A stretch of 64,000 nt of DNA from Branchiostoma floridae. Lineage: Eukaryota > Chordata > Leptocardii > Amphioxiformes > Branchiostomatidae. The notes below the pieces were generated by a model, which saw only the letters and a program-made list of their open reading frames with translations, was not told where the DNA came from and searched no databases. Below, piece after piece: positions 22,302-32,141 of the stretch (positions are counted from its first letter, which is position 1; the number at the start of each line of letters is the position of its first letter). Position numbers and translations under genes: made by a program. The stretch lies in the NCBI RefSeq assembly GCF_000003815.2, contig NC_049995.1, positions 13,978,262 through 14,042,261 on the forward strand, written 5' to 3'.

Positions 22302-23428
22302 AGGCTTTACACTGCAAAAAGGACTGTTGAATATACTTCTTATACTACAGGGCCCAATCAGTATGCAACAAGAGATGTGTAACATAGTCAACGTTAGTTT
22401 AAAGATAATTGGTGTTTATAACTAGCATACATTAGACTTGTAGACATGTGGTTGCATGTAATAAGATACCATGTTCTTACTACACTTACTGATAGGCTAA
22501 TACTAGAACTACTTAGAGAACTTTACCATCCTGACCTTACCATCATTATTTTCAGAGTTTTGACAGACTATCGACAATCAGTCTGTAACTGTGAGATATT
22601 GTATAACACAAGCTATATCAAAGATAACATGCTGTTCATAATTTCCAGATGTTTTGACAGACTGTAGACAATCAATCAGTAGCACTAAGAGACTTTATAA
22701 CACAAGCTATGTTAAAGATCGCTGTTGTTTATTATCTCCAACTGTTGACAGGTGTTTTGACAGACTTTTGACTGTCTGTAACTGTGAGATATTGTATAAC
22801 ACAAGCTATATCAAAGATAACATGCTGTTTATAATTTCCAGGAGTTTTGACAGATTGTAGACAATCGATCAGTAGCAATAAGAGACTTTATAACACAAGC
22901 TATGTTAAAGATAACTGTTATTTGTCATCCCCAGCAAATCGTGACAGACTATAGGGCCCAATAAGTCTGTAACAGCGAAAAAAGAACTTTATTGCGCAAC
23001 GATCGCACACGGTACAATGTATGGCAAAAAAAAGAAGAAACAAACTTATCATCCTAATTACTAAAACAAGTATTAAACATAGCACATATGCAGATTATGA
23101 ATATAGAATGAAATTTGACATTCTAATTTCTAGAACAATAAGAGCTAGCCTAAATCATTGATATTGTACTACAATCGAGTGGGGCTAATTATGAGTTTGA
23201 GCATTTTTCATTATACAACACAAGCTATATTAAAGATCACTGTTGTTTATTATCTCCAGGGGTTTTGAGCAAATCGTGACAGACTACATCCATGGCCCCC
23301 TCCTGCCCCGCCTCTCCAAGATGGCGCTGTACGGAGCGTCAATCCTCGCCTTTGCTGGGCTGTGCTACTTCAACTACAACGATGTCGGCATCACCAAGGC
23401 CTTGTCTATGATCTGGCACGACTTGTAG
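20224..23428 (+). CDS. SDHD: Succinate dehydrogenase cytochrome b small subunit, mitochondrial
   Basis: Four exons: 20224-20263, 21076-21192, 21842-21980, 23260-23428 (TAG 23426-23428), all in phase, 154 residues. Membrane anchor subunit of respiratory complex II in the inner mitochondrial membrane; with SDHC it binds heme b and ubiquinone. The first ~55 residues are basic and Ser/Thr-rich with almost no acid, as in a mitochondrial presequence. The mature part starts near SSHWNAERVL. Three hydrophobic helices are visible. The hallmark LHGHWGFEQIVTDYIHG (residues ~95-111) carries the heme-ligand His and the Asp-Tyr near the quinone site. The end (AGLCYFNYNDVGITKAL) is strongly family-like. Length is close to the usual ~159. 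It shares a divergent promoter with the kinase gene. Confidence 0.96.
22032..22147. repeat. Dispersed repeat built from CACCTGC/GCAGGT motifs, copy 1
   Basis: Starts at GTGCTCAAAATACCACCTGC and contains inverted CACCTGCRTATGCAGG and GTGCAGG motifs. A longer relative is at 42945-43144. Located in SDHD intron 3. Confidence 0.65.
22263..22296. repeat. GT dinucleotide microsatellite
   Basis: An uninterrupted (GT)n run in SDHD intron 3, preceded by a TTTG run. Confidence 0.95.
22553..22990 (+). repeat. Tandem copies of the SDHD exon 4 acceptor junction
   Basis: At least five units of about 95-100 bp repeat the end of intron 3 (ACACAAGCTATATTAAAGAT, then a T-rich tract and CCAG) joined to the first bases of exon 4 (GTTTTGA, GACAGACTA). 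The copy near 22934 still has CAAATCGTGACAGACTA, matching exon 4 exactly. The true junction is 23213-23290. All copies lie 5' of the working exon. Confidence 0.85.
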
Positions 23429-24620
23429 TGTGGTAGACTGGTGTGAGAGTATGTCTGTGTTGCTGTATATCAAATAAACATTACAAAAGAGTCTGAATAA
23501 GCTGAATAAACACTTTGGAGCAGAAGAGCTTGTACAACTGATCTTCAAGCACTTATAGGGGGAGGTATTATCTAAAAAACATGTAAAAACAGCTCTATTG
23601 TAGAAGCTTTGTTGCTGTATATCAATTAAACATTACAAAAGAGTGTGAATAAGCTTATTGTCAACACTTTGGAGCAGGTGAGCTTATAGACCAGTATGTC
23701 AGACTACTTGGTGCTTTGCTTTGCTATTGATTGTCTTACATAAAATGTCTGTATATCAATTAAACAGCACAAAATTCTGATGTCTTTATTAGCATATTGT
23801 CAACACTTTGGAGCAAATAAGCTTATACAAATGGATGGCAGGCTACATGGTGCTTTGCTTTGCTATTGAATGTCTTACATAAAATGTCATTAAAGAAAAG
23901 AATCTTAAAACTTCTGACATTGTCTTCTTGAAGAAAAATGATTTTTTTCAAAACATGTGACCTTTAAGCACCAGTAGGGAGGGATTATCTCAAAGACATG
24001 TAAAAATCGCTCAACTGTAGAGGCTATACGCCCTTTCTTCGTTACAATGGAAAATTGCTGTCACACGCTAGCAACGGGCTGACATGTACAAAATGATGAC
24101 ATATTTTACTGTTTCCCCTTACAGGAGGACCTAGATTGTCATTTCTACATCACAATCGAAATTGATCAATATATGAATATTTCCTTAACTTGTAGTCAGT
24201 GCAAAGTGCGCAATATAGGACGGGGGTCATTGAAATATTCAAAAGCTACAGCCAATACTTTAGAAGCAACCAGAAAATGCTGAAGAAATATGTTCTGACT
24301 TGTGACTGCTGCCTACCCCTGCGTCAGGGAACCCAGCAGCAGTATAATCTAACCATGGATAGTGAGTGTGTGTGTGAGTGTGTGCAGTGATGAAATTATG
24401 TTGTGATTATTTGTGCACAACATGTAGTTTCTGCAAACAGCTTAGGAAAACAAAAATAAAAGCACTTTTAAAAAGTCACAAATTGTGTTGGTCATCAATT
24501 GTTCATTTCACTTGACTGACTCCACATTTGAAGCATGATAAACATAAGTTTCCGGTAGCCAGTGTTTACACAATCTCTCGCTGACTGGGGTTAATGACCC
24601 CGGCACCTGTAGGGTCGGCA
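23429..24620. other. SDHD 3' flank with a diverged tandem repeat
   Basis: AATAAA at 23471 and 23504 are candidate SDHD poly(A) signals. Units of about 130 bp containing TGTATATCAATTAAACA, AACACTTTGGAGCA and TGCTTTGCTTTGCTATTG recur between 23460 and 23900. No coding exon supported. Confidence 0.6.
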
Positions 24621-24629
24621 GGTAGGAGC

Positions 24630-24879
24630 TACTCTCTAAGCAGATGTTAGGCTCCGGCTTTTGTTTTTTAGCCAGGCTTTCTATTTTATTTTGTATTGTC
24701 AAAACCTAACTGGCCATGGCTGGCGAACTTAAAGCTATGCTACGCAACATTTGGACAATACAAAAAGTAGATTTTCCTGCCATTTCTTTACATAGTAAGC
24801 CAAGCCTACAATGCAAAATAGAACGCCCGATAAAAATAACTAAAAAAACAGCTTGAGCCTAACCTCTGCTTGGAGAGTA
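24630..24879. mobile_element. Foldback MITE with 9-bp target duplication, copy 1
   Basis: 250 bp with long inverted ends: TACTCTCTAAGCAGATGTTA on the left and the matching CTCTGCTTGGAGAGTA on the right, extending into further inverted similarity inside. Flanked by a perfect 9-bp direct repeat GGTAGGAGC at 24621-24629 and 24880-24888. Non-coding. A 9-bp duplication suggests a Mutator-like transposase mobilised it. Confidence 0.8.
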
Positions 24880-26106
24880 GGTAGGAGCGCGATTTTAGTC
24901 AGGCTAACGTTTCCGGTATTCTTCTGTTGTTGTTTTTTTATTAAATTCGGAACCAACAATGGTTTTTGGCCGGCCTAAAACAAAAGGCCAGGCTGTCCCC
25001 AGGAGCAATTACGCAGTATCATACACCGGGTGTATCCCTGTTAAAAGGCAGATGGTTCCCAGCCGAATATTACCCTCCCCAGGTGCAGATACATCATACA
25101 AAATTGGCACATGCCACATGGTGGGAGAGAGGTGTAATATACCAGATGTGTCGGCTTGATCTCCAAACATTTATTTATTTCTGGCTTTTTCCTCGATATC
25201 CGTCTCTGGAAGGCTGTTTGTGACAGAAACTTATACCTAGAAAAGGGTGGCTATTTCTCTTAACTTTAATTCTCCCTCGTCAGAGTTTTGTTTTCTACTC
25301 ACCGCTCTACTGCTTTCGGATTGACCTCTTGGCACATTATTTAGCTTCTATTTCTGTAAATCCAGCTATTTGGTTGTACTTGATATCCAACCTTCGCTGC
25401 GTGGGTATCATTGAGAACATATCAGAATCAATGTTACTTATCCGTTGCCATGGAGACGAATTATCAAAAGGGAACAGAAAGAACTAAGTCATCCCAAACC
25501 AATTATGTTGTTTCATTAACTCGACTCAAAAAGTGGTGTCTGTCCTTTTCCCATCCGATTTGCCCTAAAGGTAAATTCCGTTGCCATAGCGACGCTGTAT
25601 CGAATGTCTTTGGGTCAAACTTTTAGGGGTTACTTAGGGTCGTTATGATAGATAAGGCCATATGTTTGTTGTGCTTGGCAAAAACAGTGGGAGGGTCGCA
25701 CCATACACTGAACCTGTATATAATGTACTTAAAAACAAGTGAAAAAAAGATATGTCACTGCCACAATCACTAGAAAATTGTTTGTTGCTTTTTTTTGTAT
25801 TAGCTGTCCCTGGATCGGTTGAAACTTGATTATTTTTGCAGGGCAACCACTCATCATTAAACGTCGCCTGTACTAGTCTCCAAGCAGACGTGTTAGCTGG
25901 ATGAAGAAAGAGTGTGGCAAAATTGGGACAAATAAGCTGCCATGCGATCTTGGTCAGTCTTTTGCAGTCTATCCAGCTATCCACCGGCAGGTCAGTTCAC
26001 CCCTACGCCCCTATTGGGCTTGTATTCCTTCGGTGGCCAAAGTTCCTTATTACTATTAGGCCAGGAGTCTGCTAGAGACTAGCCAGTAGAGTGAATAACA
26101 TTAATT

Positions 26107-26630
26107 GCACATAGTATCTGCTAACGCTCTTTGGCTAATAACAGGTCAAAAATGAATGAATTAATGGTTTATTGACATGTGATACTTCGCAGCCAGGATC
26201 TGAATGACGTACATGTGTACGCGGTACAATGTAAGCATGACAAAAAAGGAGAAAAAATACTACAAATGAGCATACATTTTGGAACATTGTTATGAAAGTA
26301 CGCTTTATAAAATCAAACGTTATATAGAAACGACAATTGATTAAAAGAGGTCTAATGCTACTTCACCTTTATCTTGAGGTAACCTATATCCGTTGCTTAA
26401 AAAAAACAGTGTATTGGGATAATAAGTCGCAATACATGTATAGTGAAAATATTGCAGTTTAAAACCACCGCCGGTCTCTCCCTGAATACCGTGTTTTTAT
26501 AACAGATATAGGTTATCTCAGGAATAAAGGTGAACTAGCGTTAACAGGAGGCTTGAAATGATGAGGATACAATTTCCGTTTTTCACATAGTGTCTGCTAG
26601 CGCTCTTTGGCTAATAACAGGTTGAAAAGG
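26107..26630. repeat. Imperfect foldback element flanked by a ~40-bp direct repeat
   Basis: CACATAGTATCTGCTAACGC followed by TCTTTGGCTAATAACAGGT near 26107 recurs with two substitutions near 26585. Between them, ACTTCACCTTTATCTTGAGG at about 26362 has an inverted partner at about 26505-26540 (CAGGAATAAAGGTGAAC), giving arms of about 35 bp. Confidence 0.65.
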
Positions 26631-26739
26631 GGTCTTACAGCAGGCTCAGAATGATGAGGATAGAATTTCCGTTTTTCAAGAATGCTTGACCCACTCTATA
26701 TCGACCTGCCTCCGGCTGAAATTCTGTCCGCTTGACTTG

Positions 26740-27260
26740 CCGCTAATAATTGGCTGGCGGGAAAGCCCACTTCTGCGTGAAACGCGAGAAAAAGTCGTCT
26801 GCAGTTGGACGCCCCCTCATGACGTCACAGGTCAGCTCTCTCATAGGTAACACCACAGCGGAGAGACCGGTTAAAGCGAACAGGGGTTGCGCTTTAACCC
26901 ATCCTATTGTTTATTATTTTCACCCCACTTTCTCTCCATTTTCGTTCCAAGCTGGCACACTTTGGATAAGAATCGTCGAATTGAATCGGTTTCGGGAACG
27001 GAAAATTTTCGCGGCGGCTTGGAACGTGTGCTACATGGCATAACCGGCGGCGGCAGTCAAAATAATAGGTGTGCGGTTTTCATACGTGTCACTATAGGGA
27101 AGACTGCCTGAATACAGCACTGACGGTGATCATATGCTATCGGCTGCAAGTATACGGCGTTTACAGCTGTGAATGGGAAAAGGATTTGCCCTCGAAGCGG
27201 TTCTACAAGAAAGGACTGCACCTTGCATTCGGAGACACATCTAATCCAGGTAAGACCTAG
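26740..27260. promoter_or_regulatory. Candidate promoter or 5' exon region with a full CRE
   Basis: A perfect TGACGTCA cAMP-response element lies at 26820-26827 in a stretch richer in CG than its surroundings, followed by a donor-like CATAG/GTAACA at 26844-26853 and another AG/GTAAGA near 27250. It could be the start of the TLC-domain gene or of an unseen transcript. Evidence is motif-level only. Confidence 0.3.
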
Positions 27261-28639
27261 AACCGTGTAAGGCTTATTTTCTCGAGCTCTCTCCTATGCA
27301 TTTGAGACGCCGCAAAACGGCACAGGCGTCGTGAAACCTGCAATTGTTGCGTTTTATTAAAACGTGACAGGTGATTTGGGAGGTGGGCTCACCGCAGATG
27401 TGTCAACTTGCATGTTCTAATACAGCAGGTGAAATCATTGTGAGGGAAATATCACTACAATATGATTTGCTACCACACCATTTATGAGAAGATTGATGTA
27501 TTCTATACATAACATAAGGAACCTTAGGGGCTCTTTTGCCTTTGCATCATAGACGGGACGTACAGTATATCTCTCCGTGGTTTTAAGATGAGGTCTGTTC
27601 CATGTGAATGACTGTTCTGGTTGGATGTTCCCATTATTTTTTTTTACCCATTGACGCCCGGGTGCACAAAGCCACGTTTAAAGAGCATGACGTAATCATC
27701 ACAACCGGATTTGCAAAAACGACCGGCGGGCGATACCATTGGAAAACATCAGGGGGTGGTGGGTTATGCATACAGTCATCACGGGGGTGGTAACCAAACG
27801 TTACTAACATCATAGAAATTTACCTCTAGCAGAATACCAACTTTTGGATTTATTATGTTGAATATTTATCCGGGTCCCTTCAAATGACAATCGTTCCCAA
27901 AACTTGAGGGGGTGCCTTTTCGAAGTCCTTTATTCTGCTTTTAAAATAATTTACTATTATTGAATTACCATTGTCATTTGTATGTCACGAGTATGTTACG
28001 GTATTGATCTTAGTAGTAGGTTGTGCGAAGAATGGTCATTTTGTATTGTATATCAGATCTTATTATACAGTACTTGATATGCCATCAAAAAGCACGTGAT
28101 TAACCCCCTAAAAATCCTACTCGTAGAGCCTAATCTTTATTTATGAGACATGTTCGGATTGAAAGAAGGATGTAGAAAGAGATGGTATCTGACTGAACTG
28201 ATGATTGCCCTGGCTTCTAAGCACCGACGACTGCTAAAAGACGGGTCACACGAGCATTAAATATTTAAGTTAAGACATTAGAGTGTAGAGATTATAGATC
28301 CCACAGCCTTTAAGTTACAGGTACAGGTACCACCGTTAATCAATTTTGACAGGAAAGCGCTGTTCGTAAGATTTTAAATCCTACTTATGCGCGAACAAGG
28401 AAACAGTAACAGCAGATCTAGACTCTACCAGGTCCACTTATCGCTGGAAAAGAGAAGTTGGCCAAATAGATAGCACATCAGCCGGCTACAAAAACTACAA
28501 GTTACGACATCCCCTTGTCGCCAACTGCAGTTTTATACATACATAGGGGTATCGCAAAATGTAGTTTTGGGCCGGCTTTTTGTGTGCTATCTGTGTATTT
28601 GGCCAACTTTTCGCAGTGACATATGGAGCCTGATAGAGG

Positions 28640-28770
28640 CTATAACCTTATAGAAAAAAACGTTTGTCGGGGATGGTAGTTTGCCGTGGAAGGGAGTTTT
28701 ACCCCACCAACAAAAATGTTTCCATGGCAAACTTCCTTCCACGGCAAACTCCCTTTCCCGGCATAAGACG
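28640..28770. repeat. Cluster of inverted and direct TTGCCGTGGAAGG motifs
   Basis: TTTGCCGTGGAAGGGAGTTT at about 28680 is followed by ATGGCAAACTTCCTTCCACG and GGCAAACTCCCTTTC, so several hairpins can form within 120 bp. Confidence 0.6.
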
Positions 28771-28989
28771 CGAAGGCACAAGTCAAAAACAATCCCCAAC
28801 TCCATTGAGCTGAAGTGATGATCAATGCGTACAGAGGTCAGCGCCACCATTTCCTTTGTGCTTTTAAGTAATTATATTTGGTCCGATGCCATGGAGTCCC
28901 GCCAAGTTCCCTTCCATCACTTTGTTTTGTCGCCCTGTTTTCAACGCTAGACATTGCCGTGGGCTAATCACTAAGCCAGCTGGTCCTGT

Positions 28990-29215
28990 CTAGCTTTAAA
29001 TGCAGGCTCACTCTAGCCTCAATCGGGCCTTCCTACGGGGGTTCGGGATCGTAGAATTCGGCACAAAAAAATCGGGAAATTGGCCATGGGAGTCAGTCCA
29101 CACTTATGTTTCCTAGCCTCCACTAGGCCTTCCAACGGGTCCAACGGGGGTACAGGGGTCGTAGTATTCGGTAAAAAAATCGGAAAATTGGCCAGGGGAG
29201 TTAGTCTACCCTTCA
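28990..29215. repeat. Two-copy tandem repeat, ~120-bp unit
   Basis: CTAGCCTC(A/C)A..GGCCTTCC, then GGGGTC..GTAG.ATTCGG, then AAATCGG.AAATTGGCCA occurs near 29013-29090 and again near 29115-29200. Confidence 0.75.
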
Positions 29216-29235
29216 GGAGGGTCTGCATGGGGGGT

Positions 29236-30265
29236 CCTGACAACGCTTTACGCTAAATTCAGGACGGTCGACTACGTTTTACGTTAAATTCCGAAGGCTG
29301 GCAACGCTTTACGCTAAATTCAGAAAGGCCGGCAGCGGTTTACGCTAAATTTCGAAAGACTGGCAACACTCGGCAAGGGCGGGGGCATGCTCCGCCGGGG
29401 AGATTTTTAAATTTTGACTCTCTGAAACACCATTTCCTGCATTTTGAGGGGAAATTTTCGCTGGTAGACAAAGCAAAGTTAAATGGCATATCTAATCAAA
29501 GATTCCCAGGGGTTCAGTGTAAGCCACCCAACAGATATTTTACCATGTCAAGCGCCGAAGGGGCGAGGCGTCGCAAGGGTAGTCTGGGGAAATTGTGAAA
29601 TCCTGACACCCTGAAACGCGATTTCCTACGTTTTTCTGGCTATTATATAAAGCTGAGTTAAATGACATTTCTATCAGCAAAAAGGGTGTTTGAGTTTGAC
29701 ACGTCACATCCCCCAACATCATTTTCAGAATTTCAAGCACCGAAGGCGCGAAGCGGCGCAAGGGAGGACCTTGAAAATTTTGAAACCTTGACCCTCTAGA
29801 ATGATATTTCCTGCATTTTATTTGATGGGCAAATTTTGCTGGCAGACTAAGCTAATTAATAACTTCAATGACATTCCTATTAGCAAAAAGGTTTTCGAGG
29901 GCGAGGCCACCGATACAATTTTTACTATGTCGATGACCGAATAGTCGCAAGGGAGGTCCGGCAAAATTTTGAAATCTTGATCCTTTGAAACGCAATTTCC
30001 TTTGTTTTGAGGGCTAAAATTTACTGGTAGACTACGCTTCGATTTACGAAATTTGGGAGGCCAGACTACGATTTACGGGTAATTTTTAGGCTAGATTACG
30101 TTTTACGTAAAATTTTTGGGCTAGATTACGCTTTACGTGAAATGCACTGGCTACGCTTTACGGTAAATTTTCCATCCTCACTACGATTTACGTGAAATAA
30201 AATAGCCTCCCTACGAATAACGGGAAATTAAAAGGCATGCCTACGCCCTACGGAAAAGAGCATGC
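29236..30265. repeat. TTTACG-AAATT motif arrays bracketing ~185-bp tandem units
   Basis: Two outer arrays (29240-29360 and 30035-30262) repeat a 25-30 bp motif of the form CTACGNTTTACGNNAAATT more than ten times. Between them, three to four ~185-bp units recur, each with TTTGAAA.CTTGA.CC, GAAACGC.ATTTCCT and a CAAGCGCCGAAGG..CGCAAGGG block (about 29550, 29735 and 29930). Non-coding. Confidence 0.8.
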
Positions 30266-31390
30266 AGACCCTCCTTCAGGGGTTCATGATTCCTCTCCGG
30301 AACCAGCTCCTTTGGTTGCCCAACCCCCCTGACAAATTATTCTCCCGAAAATAGCCAGCGTTGTCTGTCTGGTAGAGAACAAAGAGTCAACTGGTCCGAA
30401 GCTTCAAATGCAGGATCAAGCGCAGACGCATTAATTATGTTGATTTTTTTTTCTACCAGATGGAGCACGTCAAAAATTAGATTTGCATGACTGATGACTT
30501 AATAATTGGGATTTGATCCATGATCTTAACGCATGATTTAAAAGACGACAAAACACACACTGAAAAGTACAAAATACACACTAAAAGTACAGAACACACT
30601 TTTTAAAATCAAGGAAATCTGTTTGAGGTATACTTAGTCTAGTAGAAATTTGGGTCGCCCTATGGTTGGTGGGCATTTAAAAAACGTACTGTTTTCTGGC
30701 CTGGCCGCTGATGGCTGCGGTTTTACATATTAGCCCCATTCCGAGAACTTTACATAATCAGCATAGATTCACAATAGCCTATATAAGTACCACCAGTGTG
30801 ACCACCTGCACTTTTTGGTGGTTGTCCCTTTTCCCAATTGACACAAAGATAAAGAATCATTTCTATAGTGACCACCTGTCCACAGAGACCGGATTTTATC
30901 AGTTCACTGACCGGTCTTCTTAGGTAGTTTAGTCCGTACAAAAAGGCCCAATGTGTAGCCTGCTTTCAAGGCTAAAGTATGACTTGAAGAGGGCTTGGGT
31001 CATCATAAAAAGTGGGTGAAGGTCAGTTAACAATTTCCTATAGGCTCCGCCCGGGCATTAGAATTACTAGCATATTGAACATATTGGATTGAAGACCTTT
31101 CATTGCACCCTATCCCAGAGGGCCAAATCCAGGTCATCTCTATGTTTTAATGATTGACAATAATTGCATCGCCATAATTCAGCGAGGCTGTTCGATCTAG
31201 TCGTTGCTAGGCAACCTGAACCCGTTGCTTGGCAACCGTAATCAGTCTCCTGCTGTTCAAGCTGTCGTCTGTCTCTTGCTCGGGCGAACAGGCAGGGTCA
31301 AAGGGCGGGTCGATAATTTCGTAAATTGATTTCCCGGGAGTTTAGCACGATTACCGGAGAGCTGTTCAGAAGGTGTTTAACACCCTATGC

Positions 31391-31680
31391 AGCACGTACC
31401 GTGGCCGATAGCAACAATGGACAACACACCTATTTTTTTCTGATCAACACACCTTTTTTTCTGATCGACACACCTCCTGTATTTTTTTATCAGCACACCC
31501 ATTGTTCCTGATCAACACACCTATTTTCTGCGCAACACACTTACTTATTTTGCGCTGCACACTTACTTTTATCCGTGTTATTATAGGTGTGTTGCACAGA
31601 ACACTGAGGTGTGTTGACCCAAGGGGTCAAGGTTGACCAGAAAAATTGTTGCCTTTTGTTGCTGTCGGCCACAGTAGGCA
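31391..31680. mobile_element. Foldback/MITE element with ~21-bp inverted ends
   Basis: Left end TACCGTGGCCGATAGCAACA near 31397, right end TTGTTGCTGTCGGCCACAGT near 31657, inverted with three mismatches. The inside is a further imperfect palindrome of AACACACCT-T-rich units facing AGGTGTGTTG units. The flanks share GCACG, but a clean target duplication was not found. Confidence 0.65.
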
Positions 31681-31778
31681 CGGCATTTTGCTGAATTATC
31701 CGGCTATCGGATCAAAGGGTTGGTTATTGATCGATCGATTGATTGATTGATTGATTGATTCATGTATTGATTGGCAGA

Positions 31779-32085
31779 AAATATGACCCTGGAAGTGACG
31801 CACCTCCTGACGGCGACAGGAGGGTTCCTGGGATGTTGACGATTGTTTTTTTTTTGTATATTTGTTTGTTTGCCAGTAACGATGACCCCGGAACTGTCCC
31901 ACCTCCTAATCGCAACTGGAGGTTTTCTCAGGATGTTGATGACTGATTGTTTGTTTGTTTGTTTGTTTGTTTGTTTGTTTACAGTAACCATGACTCTGGA
32001 GGCAACACACCTCCTGGCCGCTGCGAGCGGGTTCCTCGGCATGCTGATGATCTACAAGTTCATCAGTCCTCGGGTTGATGATTTA
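31779..32085 (+). repeat. Three decayed tandem copies of TLC-gene exon 1
   Basis: Copies start near 31783, 31887 and 31988 and repeat ATGAC(C)CTGGAA followed by the CACCTCCTG segment of the true exon at 32137-32293, each with a T-rich tract and usually CAGTAAC before it. Similarity rises toward the true exon. The third copy is nearly identical over ~85 bp and encodes MTLEATHLLAAASGFLGMLM before diverging. Confidence 0.88.
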
Positions 32086-32141
32086 TTGATTGATTGTTTG
32101 TTTGTTTTTGTGTTTGTTTGTTTGTTTGTTCTACAGTAACC

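Larger units (their letters stand above)
24889..31390. other. Gene-poor intergenic DNA
   Basis: About 6.5 kb between SDHD and the TLC-domain gene. Short open frames exist but none shows a recognisable domain or convincing splice sites with phase. It contains the foldback and tandem repeats listed separately and a GC-richer island at 26740-27250. Confidence 0.6.

Noticed and set aside
26750-27111. Overlapping ~75-97 codon frames as coding exons
   Set aside because: No recognisable domain and several overlapping frames; the region is kept only as a weak promoter or 5' exon candidate.
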